NCBI RefSeq assembly: GCF_021917145.1
Contig: NC_061068.1
Span: 1,073,350-1,137,349, forward strand
Origin: Hypomesus transpacificus
Lineage: Eukaryota > Chordata > Actinopteri > Osmeriformes > Osmeridae
Length of the DNA stretch: 64,000 nt
Direction of reading: 5' to 3'
This document shows, one piece after another, positions 11,361-24,305 of the stretch. Position 1 is the first letter of the stretch. Each line of letters begins with the position of its first letter. The translations under genes and the position numbers were made by a program. Under the pieces are notes generated by a model, which saw nothing but the letters and a program-made list of their open reading frames with translations, made no database searches and had not been told where the DNA came from.

Positions 11361-12350
11361 AGGTATTGTCAGAACACTTCAAGGGCGTCACTCTGTACGG
11401 AAATGCAGAGAGTAATGACAAAAACCATTGCTAGCAGGCAATTCAAAATCACAAGCTTTGCATGGATCTACGTACGTGTGTCAAAATATGTCAATTCATG
11501 TGATACCATTTAACTAGACATCATCTACATGTCTGTATGGCGTTTCATAGAAAAGTGTCATGTCAGCTCCAGTGTACTTGAGGAGGAATCCCCTCCAATA
11601 TCCTGAGTGAGTCATCCTAATCTCCAAGTCCTCCAGCCCCCCAGCCTCCCATTGAGTTCAGGTAACAGTCGTGTGTGTGTGTGCGTACTTGTGTGTGTGT
11701 GTGTGTGTATGTGTGTGTATATGTGTGTGAGGCACGTCCTGCAGAGTTTGAGACTCCAAACATGATCCCATGCTGCCCACGCAAATATCAATCTGTACTT
11801 TATGAGTCAGAAAGCCAATTCTCTTTGAAATGGTGCCCCAAACTCTCCGGCTATCATCTCAGAGCTCACCCGGGACTAAGATAGACTGGACAGCAGGATG
11901 CATGCTGCAGACTGAATACTGCAGTGGACCAATAACCTTGTTCCCTTTGCGCTTCTCCGTTCCTCTCCTCTCCAGAGGAAAGGACAGTCTATGACTTCAC
12001 CTTGGTCCATTGGACATCTCAGCTTTTCCTATTCTTCACTTAGTAATTCAACTTTGAAGGCAGCTCAGTAATAGCCTCTTTCTCTCCCCTCTCCATTTCC
12101 CTCAAACTCCCTCCCTCCCTCAACCCCACTTATCTCTCCATCCCTCCCCTCACCCCCCCTCCGTCTCTCTCTCTGCCTCCCTCTCTCTCTTTCTCTTTCA
12201 TCCTCCTGCACAATGGTGCTGAAACGACCTCTGTCCAGCAGGACAACGCAGGCTCATGAAACTAAAGAAATGTGCTGAAAGAAATGTTCTGATGCAGGAG
12301 GTTTTCAGAGCTGGTGTCTGTCCTCAAACGAAGGACAATGTGAACCTCAT
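11361..12350. other. Intergenic sequence
   Basis: Unique sequence with a short TG repeat at 11671-11728 and CT-rich patches near 12080-12200. No gene is visible. Confidence 0.45.
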
Positions 12351-12490
12351 CTTGCCTAGTCTGCTGGTATCTTGCCTAGTCTGCTGGTATCTTGCCTAGT
12401 CTGCTGGTATCTTGCCTAGTCTGCTGGTATCTTGCCTAGTCTGCTGCTATCTTACCTAGTCTGCTGGTATCTTACCTAGTCTGCCTAGTC
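12351..12490. repeat. 20-bp tandem repeat, seven units
   Basis: The unit is cttgcctagtctgctggtat. The first four copies are identical, and the last ones carry 'gctat' or 'cttacc' variants before the array decays. Uninterrupted identity of the first four suggests recent expansion. Confidence 0.95.
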
Positions 12491-15110
12491 ATAAACCAGC
12501 CACATGCAGGACCACAGCATGGCTACAAAGAGCATGCTAACTATCTGATGGCAGCGGGAAACAGCATCAAAGTATCCACAAGCAAACATGTTTTTGAGTT
12601 TTCATGTTTTCTAAGTTGTTAAACACATGCAGGCCTGTGTAGGATATGAACATATCTGGGTCTGTCTGAGCTCTATGAGGATGAATTCACGTACAGCATC
12701 CTGGGCAAAAATCTTTATATAGATATTGCTGTGTATCAAGGATACTGTAGTTAGTAATAGAAACCTTCACAACAAAGTGTGTGTGTGTGTATGTGCAGAC
12801 GTTCTTGTGTGCATATGTGCTTTGTGCTTGCCTCCGTGCGTGTGTGTGTGTGGTTACCCTGATAACTCTGCCAGTTTAAGGGGAGGCTGTCAAGCGTGCA
12901 TGTGGATGGTGCATTGCAGTGTCAACAGTCCTGGACTGTTTCAGCCGCCCATCCTCTCTCCTTCCCCGGCCTCCACCGTCGCAGAGGGCCCTCCTCCAAT
13001 GCCAGCACCACCTCTTTCTCCGCATGCGAAATGTGAGATTAACATGTAAGATTAGATGAGCTGCTTTAACGCACAGTCTCAGTGGCAGAGGTTGAAATGT
13101 CAGACCTTACAGGAGACAGAGGCCACCGCCGCTGTCAAAGATAGAAGCTCGCCTTTCTTTCGTTCTGCGGTACATCAAGTTCATTCTCCTAGCTTCCCGT
13201 ATTGGCAGACTGCAAGGGGGAGGTCAGTGACCTCAAATCAATGCCGCCTGAACTCGATTCATTTTTGCTCCACCCCCAGCAGCCCCTTCCCCTCAGTGAC
13301 CACCAACTGCGCACAATTAATGTAACATGCCAACAGCAGCCTACACTTTTACTGTCAGTGTTTACTGTAATTAAAGAGAGACTAATGTAACGTGGACCAA
13401 GCCTCTTATAGGCTGCATTAGCAGGCTTCGTAACGGCCTCCTCTCTCATGAATAATTACTCAGCTGTCAGGGAAAATCTCTGAAAGCCATTAGGAGAGGT
13501 GTGCACGTGTGGTAGACAGGAGAGAGGAGAGGAGGAGTGGAGAGGAGATGAGGAGAGGAGTGGAGAGGAGAGGGGATAAAAAAAAAGGAGGACGTGAGAT
13601 CATGGGAGGGGGAGGTATGGGGAGGGGAGGCTTAACGCTAGCTGCTAACAATCACCTTGACGATGCCAATTCTCACAAATCATCTCCTCCATTCCTCCAT
13701 CCCCCTCCCTCTATCCCTCCCTTTCTCCTCCTCCTCCTCCTCTCCTCAGAGGGATTCCCCGTGCCCTTTGACCCTGTGTTGAGGTTGTTTCTGGGTACCA
13801 TTCTTCCTTCCACTGTTTCCTCCTGCAGGTTTGGGGTTAGGGTTGTCTTCAAATTTACAAGCATATTTTATCCTTGAGGGTCAAATTAATCCCAGCCATT
13901 TTAACTTATATACATTTATATATTTGAGTATCTAAAAGAAAAAAATGGTCTTGAAATTGAATTATGTAAATAAAAAAATTGAAGTGATGGCGTATTGCTT
14001 AAAATATTAAGAAATTGTGCTGTTGACTCAAACGTGAGTAGTAATCCTCTCTTTCCACGTTCGGGATGTCCATTCCACAGGAGCGGAGCTGAGCCTTCAC
14101 AGTGACTGGGTTTGTGAGTCTTTCCGCGTTGTGACTTTGAGAGTAGTGGTGTGTGGGGGGGGGGGGATTGTTTTCAGGGGGGATTGTTTTCTGCCTGCCT
14201 CAAACTGCAGTTTAGGCTTGGAAGACTCCCAGGCGACTGTTGGAGACTGTGAACGCTCAAGAAACGCACGCTCTGCCTCTCACACTTGTCGCCAAAATAC
14301 TATGACGATGACGAAAACCACCAGGGGCTAGATTCAATGAACTTCATGAATTTAGTTCAAACCGGTGGTCTATGCAACCATTACATTGCAGAGATGGGAA
14401 CTAAGATAATTTGCCTCCTTAAAATGCCGTAGGCTAATGTCGTTTTTTAAATGGACGAGTGCTTGTGAAGTTTGTTTTCATTTAGCAGACGGTTTTATGC
14501 AATGCAACCATCAGCACAGTGGTATTTGAACCTGCCCCTTGATCTTCGGTCAAAATGGTCTGACCCTTTTATAAATTAGGCCTAAATTACTGAATGTGAT
14601 AATACGACTATTAACGATAGTGTAATGGATTAAGAAACAACCTTCGATTTAGTGTACATTAAACAGACACCCTCTTCTATTTATTTTTTTTTTTTATCGT
14701 CCTACACAGCATCACCACGCACTTTGCTTTATGTAGGCCTACATGTATTCAATGCAGTTGCTGTGTCATCCTTACTTATTGCAGTGCTCATTTAAATAAA
14801 AAAATCATCCAAACCATGAGTCATAATACGTCCTTCAGTTAACATAATTGACTGTCATAGTAAATTAAGAAATCAGAGACTGCTTGAGATTATGATAAAG
14901 ATCACATTTCACATCAGAATTCATCTTAGTTTGCTACCTTAAAGCCTACCGCAGCATCGGCAGTTGTGTCACGTTTGCGCCCGTCATGCACAGGAAAAAG
15001 ACACTACATGTTATAATAGGCCTACGTTTCACATCATTAGAACAATTAGCCTAGCTCAGTGCTCAATACACGTTCACTTTAAACAACCCACGCTGCAGAT
15101 TAGGTGGACG
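12491..15110. other. Intergenic region upstream of kcna2
   Basis: Contains a GT patch (12777-12850) and a block at 13230-13500 that looks like a conserved noncoding element (several ATTA/TAAT cores, an E-box CAGCTG within tactcagctgtcaggg, no coding potential). It also has GA-rich (13510-13625) and CTCC-rich (13680-13745) stretches and a G10 run near 14155. AT-rich unique sequence follows. No coding exon was recognised. Confidence 0.45.
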
Positions 15111-16099
15111 AAGCCGTAGCTAGCACGGTGCGCCAAGGGGAGAACTCTCTCTCCCTCCCCGTCACCAGCACAACCCCAATCTTTATGCAAGGCGCTGCTT
15201 GACTGCAGTTCGGACCGCGCGTTGTTCACCTGCAGTAGGATGGCAACTAGTGATTAGAGAGACTTGTCCTCTGCTAGACGAGAGAAAGAGATCAGAGGAA
15301 CCACGGGCTCTATAAAAAAAAAAAAAAAAAAAAAGGAATTGTGTAATCTGGATCACTGTTCAGGGTGATTCTTTCATGCGTGTCTTTTCAGTTCATTGTG
15401 TGGAAATGCTGTTGTTTGTAGGAGTGTAGCTTAACGAGACTGCGGGTCTCTCCCTCGACTAACTGAACCACATGGGCACGGCTGTACAAATCACCTTTAT
15501 TAGCGCTTGTGTCTAATTGGTGTTATTTTCTTTTGACACCCTCGTTTGGGCTATACTGTGGAGTGAGAGGCAAGGTGTTCCGGGTTTATGCTTGATTCCT
15601 TTTTAAACGTTGTCAGCGAGTGAATTAAAGTTAATAGTATCCTGCGTTCGAGCCCAGTGGAATAGTGATGAGTCATAACTCAGATGAGCGCAGTATCATT
15701 TTGAAGCTTTCCTTATGATAAATGGGCAATAGTCTAATCGTTGTGCAAATCACCCACCCGAAAATTAAGGCCATTCTGAATATTCAACCTAACCAAAAAT
15801 AGATGAAGACTGTACTAGCTCACCGTGCTGTGATTACCTGTAATTTCTAGTATGACAGTAGCCTATATTTCTGGTATTGTTGACATGTAATGTTGTCATC
15901 AATAGAACAACTCCTCCTCTCCACCAGTTCTCTTCTTTACAGATGTTGCCTCTTAGCACCTTTTAAAGGCAATTACTTTTGCGGTTGTCTGTTGTAGTCG
16001 GGCAACGTCATAGGGTCTAAGCACACAGAAGGTGGCTGCTTTTGCTGATCTTAGCACCTTTGGATATTAAGGGAAGCACCAGCAGTACCTACTCTTGGT

Positions 16100-16408
16100 T
16101 CGGTACCTCCCCCCGCCTTTTTTGTCTATCGCCATCCTACGACAACCTGCCGCGAGGAACGGAGACTGGGAGGGGGAGGAGAGGACACACCCGCACATAC
16201 GGTCCCGCTCTCAACGCCGGCGCGTTGCGGAGGATGCTGCGGACAACACGAGGATCTGATTAAGTGTCCTAAATTGGAAATAGATTTTTCTTCAGCTGGA
16301 TCAAAGACATCGCGGTTATTATTGTCACGAGCCGTTCGTCATTGGAATCAACTAGCCGGTGTAATGGGAGCAGCAACGGTAAACGAGCTTTGAAAAAGGT
16401 GTCTGTTG
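16100..16408 (+). promoter_or_regulatory. kcna2: Candidate kcna2 5' noncoding exon and promoter
   Basis: A CpG-rich stretch around 16110-16260 is followed by sequence ending in a good splice donor, gttg|gtatgt, with the exon end at 16408. The kcna2 coding exon opens with a strong acceptor at 17788, so an upstream noncoding exon must exist. This is the best candidate visible within 2 kb, giving an intron of about 1.38 kb. Another CpG-rich candidate lies near 15110-15310. The assignment is an inference. Confidence 0.3.
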
Positions 16409-17239
16409 GTATGTAATGTTCTTGGATGAAATACTATTTTCTCACTTTTTCTATAACCTTTTCATAACATTCAGCTATAAGACGTAGGGTGTGCTTGCTA
16501 ATCACGTCTATGCAGAGAAGTTAAAACTGGAAATCCGGATTTTCTCAAGAAATAGGCGGTTTTGTAAAAATGTTTCATCTGTTAGCAAAGGATGATGCAG
16601 GCAATAGATGTTTTTTTTCCTCCTGAAACCTATTTCCTTCTGCGACTAAATAATTTATTGGTGTTTTTGAATATTTCAGAGACAGGCACCATTTGAGACT
16701 GGAGACAGAAATGTCCCAACAAAACTATTCTAAAGTGAATTAATATAAATAAGTGTCACAAAGGCTTTTCTTGCCACTTTGCAGACCAGGAAGATTCATC
16801 CCAGTCTATTTCTGTCTCCTGGGACCTTTGTGAAAATCTACTTATCTATGGTTTGGGTGCACTGCATCCCTATGTTCATGCATGATTTCACTGCAGAAGC
16901 TTCAGTTTCACCCAGATGGATCCCCCCCCCCCATCCCCATTGCAGTAGCGAGGCCTAAAGTACAGGCACTGATTCACAAGCTGTTGGTGGAAACTTGTAC
17001 TGTTTTGACCAAGCCAGAATTTAAGCAAAGGTGTGTTAAAATACTTGCAGATGCACATTCTACAGCAACATTGTGTTTGGTTGATAGCTGTTTCATTTGA
17101 GTTTTCCCTCAGATCTGGACATCATTTCACACTAGACTTTCACGCCCACTTAGCCTCCTCTCCTGCCAAACCCATAGATATAGTATGTCTAAGGTTATAC
17201 CAAATCATATCGATTATTACAAAATGGTACGTTGAAACC

Positions 17240-17740
17240 TTACCTGACACGTTGATCTCTCCTCTCTACTGTCTCTCCTGTCTTTCCTCTCATTTCTCTC
17301 CTCTCTCCCCTTTTCTCCTCTACACTCTCCTCTTCTCTCCCTTCCTCTCCTCTCTCATGTCTCTCCTCTCCCCTCCTCTCCTCCTGCTGCAGGACAGATC
17401 CTAGGTGACATCCTGTGGCCCTCAGGCCTCTACGGCGTTGAACCCCCTCCCTCTCCTGCCCCATATCCTCTCCTGCCCCCCTCTCCTACCCCACATCCTC
17501 TCCTGCCCCCCTCTCCTACCCCACATCCTCTCCTGCCCCCCTCTCCTGCCTGCTCTCCTCTCCTGCCCCCCTCTCCTCCCCAACATCCTTTCCTGCCCCC
17601 CTCTCCTGCCCGCTCTCCTCTCCTGCCCCTCTCTCCTCCCCCAAATCCTCTCCTGCCCGCCTTTCCTCCCCCATATACTCTCCTGCCCCCCCTCTACTGC
17701 CCTCTCTCCTCTCCTGCCCCCTTCCCTCTCTGGCCCCCTC
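17240..17740. repeat. CT-rich minisatellite before kcna2
   Basis: Two blocks are present. CT-rich sequence (17250-17390) precedes an array of imperfect 30-bp units (about 17460-17720) built from 'tcctctcctgcccccctctc' with variable ends. It lies inside the presumed last intron of the kcna2 leader, just ahead of the acceptor, and gives long polypyrimidine sequence on the transcribed strand. Confidence 0.85.
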
Positions 17741-17776
17741 CATCCAGCCCCACTGAGAGGTGCAGGCCTCTCCCTC

Positions 17777-17789
17777 CTCCCTCTTCAGA
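17777..17789 (+). other. kcna2: Splice acceptor one base before the kcna2 ATG
   Basis: A pyrimidine tract followed by cttcag|a|ATG places the intron end at 17788, so the coding exon contributes only one base of leader. The whole 5' UTR must come from upstream exons. Mammalian KCNA2 also has spliced noncoding 5' exons. Confidence 0.75.
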
Positions 17790-19265
17790 ATGACTGTTGC
17801 CGCTGGCGACCCCTCTGACGAGGCCGCTGCGCGCCCAGGCCAGGACTACGACCCTGAGGCCGACCATGAGTGCTGCGAGAGGGTGGTCATCAACATCTCC
17901 GGCCTGCGCTTCGAAACGCAGCTCAAAACCCTCTCCCAGTTCCCAGAGACCCTCCTGGGGGACCCCAAGAAGAGGATGAGATACTTCGACCCACTGAGAA
18001 ACGAATACTTTTTCGACAGGAACCGGCCCAGCTTCGACGCGATACTCTACTACTACCAGTCGGGCGGCAGGCTACGACGACCCGTCAACGTCACGCTCGA
18101 CATCTTCTCCGAAGAAATCCGCTTCTACGAGCTCGGGGATGAGGCGATCGAACTGTTCAGGGAGGACGAGGGGTTTGTCAAGGAAGAGGAACGCCCGCTG
18201 CCGGATAACGAGTTCCAGAGACAGGTGTGGCTTCTGTTCGAATACCCAGAGAGCTCCGGTCCGGCCAGGATAATAGCTATCATCTCCGTCATGGTTATCC
18301 TCATATCTATCGTCAGCTTCTGCCTGGAGACCCTGCCCATCTTCCGCAACGACGAGGACGAAGTGCAAAGGGTCTTGATGCCCGACGGCAACTACACCAT
18401 GATCTACACCTCCACCTACTTCACTGACCCGTTCTTCATCCTGGAAACTCTCTGCATCATCTGGTTCTCCTTTGAGTTCCTGGTGCGGTTCTTTGCCTGC
18501 CCCAGCAAGGCAGGCTTTTTCGGGAATATCATGAACATTATTGACATTGTAGCTATCATCCCTTACTTCATCACCCTGGGCACAGAATTGGCAGAGAAGC
18601 CCGAAGATGGCCCAGCGGGCCAGCAGGCCATGTCGCTGGCCATCCTTCGAGTCATCCGTCTAGTGAGAGTCTTCCGCATCTTCAAGCTCTCCCGCCACTC
18701 CAAGGGGCTTCAGATTCTGGGTCAAACCCTGAAAGCCAGCATGAGAGAGCTGGGCCTGCTCATCTTCTTCCTCTTCATAGGGGTGATCCTGTTCTCAAGT
18801 GCGGTCTACTTCGCGGAGGCCGACGAACCAGAGTCCCAGTTTGAAAGCATCCCGGACGCCTTCTGGTGGGCCGTGGTGTCCATGACGACAGTGGGCTACG
18901 GCGACATGGTTCCGACCACCATCGGCGGCAAGATCGTCGGCTCACTCTGCGCCATCGCAGGCGTGCTGACCATTGCTCTGCCCGTGCCCGTTATAGTGTC
19001 CAACTTCAACTACTTCTACCACCGTGAGACGGAGGGAGAGGAGCAGGCCCAGTACCTGCAAGTCAACGTCCCCAAAGAGGACTCCAACGAGGAGCTCAAG
19101 AAGAGCCAGAGTGGCTCGACCATGAGCAAGTCGGACTATATGGAGATCCAGGAAGCTGTGAACAACAGCAACGAAGACTTGCAGGAGGAGAACCTCAAAA
19201 CGGCCAACTGCACGTTGGCCAACACAAACTACGTCAACATCACTAAGATGCTCACAGACGTGTAG
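17790..19265 (+). CDS. kcna2: Kv1.2-like voltage-gated K+ channel subunit
   Basis: This single coding exon encodes a 491-residue subunit of axonal and presynaptic low-threshold K+ channels. The N-terminus [14 protein letters not shown] matches mammalian Kv1.2 closely, which fixes the start at 17790 although the frame is open further upstream. The T1 domain begins at V32 ([16 protein letters not shown]). N201 (NYT) is a probable S1-S2 loop glycosylation site. S4 starts near 281, the filter TVGYGD ends at 372, and the outer pore carries Val374 (GYGDMVPTT), as in Kv1.2. The tail is nearly that of the mammalian protein and ends NITKMLTDV, a PDZ ligand. The acceptor ctccctcttcag ends at 17788, leaving one A before the ATG. 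Codons of the S4-S5 region are almost identical to kcna10, suggesting gene conversion. Confidence 0.97.
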   Translation: MTVAAGDPSDEAAARPGQDYDPEADHECCERVVINISGLRFETQLKTLSQFPETLLGDPKKRMRYFDPLRNEYFFDRNRPSFDAILYYYQSGGRLRRPVNVTLDIFSEEIRFYELGDEAIELFREDEGFVKEEERPLPDNEFQRQVWLLFEYPESSGPARIIAIISVMVILISIVSFCLETLPIFRNDEDEVQRVLMPDGNYTMIYTSTYFTDPFFILETLCIIWFSFEFLVRFFACPSKAGFFGNIMNIIDIVAIIPYFITLGTELAEKPEDGPAGQQAMSLAILRVIRLVRVFRIFKLSRHSKGLQILGQTLKASMRELGLLIFFLFIGVILFSSAVYFAEADEPESQFESIPDAFWWAVVSMTTVGYGDMVPTTIGGKIVGSLCAIAGVLTIALPVPVIVSNFNYFYHRETEGEEQAQYLQVNVPKEDSNEELKKSQSGSTMSKSDYMEIQEAVNNSNEDLQEENLKTANCTLANTNYVNITKMLTDV

Positions 19266-22200
19266 CGGCATGTCTGCCCCCCGCCCCTTCCCCCTCAGGG
19301 TGAGATGTGGGGTGGACAGATCAGATGGGATAGGGGGAGGCCTTCAGCCTGCCTTCTCAGATGTGCTGGCATATCAAGGCAATAGATTCAGGACGCACAC
19401 GCCAATATAAGTGACGAGCTAAAACAAAGACCATCTGCCGCTCCCCTCTTCATCATCTACCACACCTTGCCCTCAAACTCCTAGCACCTTGTCCTGATCC
19501 TGTCAGACAGACTGCAAATCCAAATGTTTCAATTATCTGCATGGAGCCGGCTTTAATCTTTGTGACTTTTTCAAATCAATACCCTGCTCACAACAATAGC
19601 CAAACATCGAGCTAAAGAAAATATACAAAAAAGGACACAAAAAATAAATAAAAAACGAGGGACAGAGTAAAAAAATATACAAAAAAGGCAGCCATCTTTA
19701 ACTTCCAACTGTCACCATCCTCCCTGCTGCTGCTTCTTCTGTCTCCGTCTCCCCGGCAACATGCCTGTCTGCAAGACGTACTGTGCCTCCGCACTCTTCA
19801 GACGAGTCTGGCGAGTGTGCTCCGTAAAAAGCTGCTTCTGTAACCTAGGGAAACCAAACTGTTTCTCGTGGCCGCCAACTGTCACCTGGAGATGACAGAG
19901 CGTGTGTGAGGACCAAGCAAGCATTCTCTGTTGCTGTGTTCTGTGGGAGGCTTGGAGAGGGTGTGAGGGTGAGAGCGAACCCATGTGGTCAAAAGGATGA
20001 ATGACATCCATCAGCTCCCAGCTCATGGTTCGACACCTTTTTTTCCAGTAGACATCGGTATCTGATGAACGACTGAGAATGGCCTTGACTTTTCACTGCT
20101 TTTAGTCTCACATTGTTTATGTACTGTATGTGTGATGCAAGCCTCCCTCTCGACTTCGCTGCAGAGCTTTCAGGACAAAGTGAATGTTTCTCTCCTGTTT
20201 GTTTTCACTCATTTACACTTAGCGGTTCAACTGACCTCGGTAGTTGTGACTTCACAATGGTAGTCACATAGGTACGCACTACCTACTGTACGTAGGTAGC
20301 AACTTTGCATGTAGCTCTTATCCGAATAAGATCCGAATTTCACTCACAACTCTTAATTGCTTCAGCACACTACTCTATGTGTCTGTATGATAGCCCTTGT
20401 TGCAATTTTCCATCTCACGACATGAAGGGATTCCTCGTTTATTACGAGGGTCTCCGGCATAGTGACAGCATAACTGGCAAAGATGAACATCCCCAGTCTT
20501 CTGTGACGGGAATATACGGCATCCTGTCCTCTTCGGCTTTACCGATTCTAGTCAAACGTAGCATCCCCAATAGTGGTTGACGTCACCGCCGTCATCGTCC
20601 TGGTTACCAGTGTAGCTAAAGTGTCTCGGAACCTCATCGTAGGATACGGTTGTGTTTTCAGACCCAAAACATCATCCTCAGACTGAGATCCAGTCCGTTT
20701 GGCCTAGCGGTAGAAAAAGATGAGTTTAAAGCTTGTTTATCGGTACGCCGGACGATGTACGCGTCGAGCAGCTTGTGTTCATGTAGCTCGGTAGCTGAGC
20801 TGTGCTTTTAGACTCGTGCATTAGTAGATTACAGACTGACACTGTTGAAAGGGGTTAAAGCATCAATCTCGCTCTCTGTTGGTGTAGCATTGCCAGCCCT
20901 ACCTTGTTAGCCGGACTCAAAGTGCCCTCAAGACGATGCATTGGTGTGATCTGAGGGATGTTTATACGGTGTGCGATCAATCCAAGGATTTGCCTCTTGT
21001 CTGCACCAATCTCAAAAAAAAATCCAGTCTTACTTTATTAGAATACGGTAATAGAGTTCTAATTTGTTGTTGTTTTCCCAGTATTGTGTTCTGCGTTTCT
21101 TTGTATTCGTTCACTTTGATCATGGAAGGACAGTGGTGGAGGGCGGGTCATCATGTGCTTGGCAGTCATCCCAACCTGCAGAAACTCATTTCAGGGAGGT
21201 TACTGCACCCACCACGAGTAAGACACTATACATTTTTGTATGTAAATGTAGTGAATTAATTTATCAAAATACCCAGCACAATACTAGCTAAAAGACAATG
21301 AATCATATGATATAGCGTTCTGATAAAGTACGACTTGTGGCACTGATTGTGATTGACGTAGACACATGGTAAATCTTTTGAATCCTCGGTAGACCTTGAG
21401 GAGAAATATAAGGCCGATCTTTCTTGACGCTGCATGACCTCCCTGCGTTTCTAAAAGCATGCATTTAAGTTCAAAGAAGCCTCTGAAAAAAAAGTAAACG
21501 TTCAATTGATAATTAGCCTATAAGATGTATATTTATCTGAAACATATACAACTATACATAACACTTTTAATCTGTGACAAAAAGCATTCTTTGAAGTGTG
21601 AAAAGGAAGAGTCTTGACATGGTATGCAGACCATTTCGGTGTTTGATTGTGAAACAAAAAACGGCCATCGTGTTGGTAGTGTGGTCACATCCAGGTATGA
21701 TTGGTGGGACAGAGTGCCAAAGACATAGCCATCTTATAGTAATACAAACACTAGCCTATAAAAAAACACTCCAGCCTTCACGTTTAAAACAGTAGCCATC
21801 ACAAATAAAATACCGGTTATCACATCCAAAACAATGACCATCAGATCGATAGTGTTATCTTTCTGTAACAATCTCCTTTTGACCGTTCTCTTAGCAATCT
21901 CGGCATTAGCGTCGTTAGCGTTAGCATATTTAGAGTAGTTAGCGTTAGCATGGTTAGTGTTAGCATAGATAGCGTTAGCTCAGCTAGCATTTAAAAGGAA
22001 ATTGGCTGCCATTTTAACACCTGTGTAATGTAGCAGCTGTGCATGGTCTGTGACATGCACCTGACACATATCCCTTCTCCATCTGAAGGGTCTGTAGAAA
22101 GCAGCAGCATCTTATGAGGTTGATAGGATCACTAACTCCTGGGTGTAGATAGGTAGATGCTGGACTGCCAGGATTCATTTAGATGTGTCTGTCAGTTGAG

Positions 22201-22880
22201 TCATCGGGTTAGACAAGCCCAGGTAGTTGGCCAAGGCTAGCCCAGTCCAGACTATCCTAGCCAAAACAAGACCCAAGCAAAAAAATATTATACTTAAAGT
22301 AAACTTAAGTATAAACATACGTACAAATTGAATGTGAAAATCCCAAAAAGTAGACGTTCTATTCTGTCGAAAAATACAAAATTATTGACCTCTCATTTAG
22401 AACAATTTCAGATTGAAGTATACTCTTTTTCCGCTTGGCTGCGGCCCAGTGCCAGTTTGGCATGTCTCTATGGAGACGAGGTTTAGCTGCGTCTCAACGC
22501 CTGCCTCAGGTGTTTCTCAGGATGTCCAGTCAGATTGTCTAGAGGAGCAGTTCTAAGCTGTTCTAAGCGGTTCTAAGCTGCTAGCCCTCTCCCTGGAGCC
22601 ACGTTCTATCTCCTGTGTCTTACAGCACCAGCGTGCTGAGGCAGTGTGTGCTCCTGTCAGGCATGGACCTTGTGGATCAAGTGGATCTAACCACTCAGCT
22701 TTCCACTTCCCTCCAGAGTGCCCAGGGATGTGGGGCGGAGGAGCCCCTGGAGTGCGGGCAGAGAGGGGTCATGTGGGCGGAGGGATGGTGAGTGTATGGG
22801 TGACGTTAAGTTGACTTATTGACCATCCTATTGTCTAACATAGAGATGCTACAGATCTGATGGGGCTTTGTAATTGCACA
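19266..22880. other. kcna2 3' UTR and intergenic sequence
   Basis: The kcna2 3' UTR starts at 19266. Overlapping AATAAA signals at 19643-19652 may end a short form, though the A-rich context makes this uncertain. Further right there is unique sequence with a decayed 'gttagcgttagcat' repeat (21905-21990). No other gene was recognised. Confidence 0.45.
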
Positions 22881-24300
22881 GTTGTGGTGTTTACATCTTG
22901 CTGTGAGTGTGTGTGTATGTGTGTGTGTGAAGGCTAGTATGTGTGTGTATGCACGCGCATGTGTGTGCATGTGTTTGCGTGCGTGTGAGCCCACCTGAGA
23001 ATGTCCGAGTCTTAATGTCTGGATGTACAGATTTATTTCGGATGAACCGTGTGACCAGCCATGCATGACTGATAGAGGGAAACCTGCTTACAGAACGACC
23101 AAAAACAATTGTCTATGCATGTATGAGTTTGCATCTATAAGCTGTTACCATTTATTTGATCTTTCTTTTTCTACGGACGGATATTCCCAAGACACATAAA
23201 GAGATAGCATGATAAACCTGTTAGAATTAAATGCACAGAGACTCTGTAGAGTCCATTTTATCGTAGAGACTCCTATTTGGAATTCAAGCACTGTACTGTA
23301 GTTGATAGACTATCAGATGTCCAAACTCTACAAGCACAAGCACAATAGGAGTTTAACCAGCCTGTGCTTGTTGATTTACTATGTAAATTCAAACATTTCT
23401 ATATCCATGCACATCTATGTCTTGGAAGGGTCTCGTGTCTGAGTCTGTCTCATGTTCATAAGAAAGCACCAGTAATCCATGATTCCCCTCTAATCTATGG
23501 GGGCTCTACCAGCAAAAACACAGCTAATGTCACGACACAACGGGCTGTTGTTTGGGCAATAATGCCGGTATGGCTTACCGGCAATGTGATATTTCTGGCA
23601 ACAGGGTGTGACACATCAGCAAAGAATGACCCGATCAAGTTTCTTGTTCTTTCAGCTAAAAACTGCTGCTGCAGCTGCAATACGCCAGCGAGGGGAAGCA
23701 ATCTTTGCCCGCCGTGTGACATGAAGGAAAGGAGAGTCTAGTCTGTGTGATGTTTAGTTAGTTAGAGGGATGCCCAACTATTAATGCACTGAGAAGACTA
23801 TGCAGAGAGATACTGCTGGACTCAGAAACAGAAAGTCCTGATTTGAGTCATAATGTTTAATGTGTTTGATCTGGCACACGGAAGTCATAAGGAGGGTTTC
23901 AAACCAACCTAACATCAGGAAATGTGTGGTTGGGGGTTTTGTTTATTATTTTATTATCGTTTATCATTCTCCAGTGTGAATGCTGTTGGGTTTATGCGTG
24001 TATTCATGTCATGATCTTTTGACCTTTGCACTCAGTGACACGGAACGGTGTGTAGAAACGAAGTTTCTTTCAGGGTTTAGGGTTAGAATCGACTGAATTC
24101 TGGGACCCAGCTAATGAAAGAGATCACCGGTATGGTCCCTGGAGAGACTTGTTGTAAAAACACATACGAATATAATATGCAATCTGTTGCGTGTATATGC
24201 ATGTGTGTGTCTGTGTGTGTATCTGAAACAGACAGCGTGTTCATAGTTCTTCTACTGGCCTGAAGGTGAATACGACACAGTGAATTTCACTTCTTTGTAC
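22881..24300. other. Intergenic sequence with GT patches
   Basis: A GT-rich microsatellite patch spans about 22903-22990, with a smaller one at 24190-24225. An open frame at 23364-23741 has no recognisable domain and is treated as chance. Confidence 0.4.
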
Positions 24301-24305
24301 AGTCA

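Noticed and set aside
12351-12490. Direct repeats resembling a CRISPR array
   Set aside because: Copies abut without unique spacers, and the genome is a vertebrate's. The same holds for the arrays at 28732 and 30790.
13825-13850. Telomere-like 'ggggttagggtt'
   Set aside because: Only about two TTAGGG units, not an interstitial telomeric array. A similar short match lies at 24078.
17760-17789. Upstream extension of the kcna2 frame
   Set aside because: The extra codons start with GTG and are intron sequence (the polypyrimidine tract and acceptor). Kv1.2 proteins start at MTVA.
23364-23741. 125-codon + frame
   Set aside because: No recognisable domain, no splice or promoter signals, and an equally open opposite strand.
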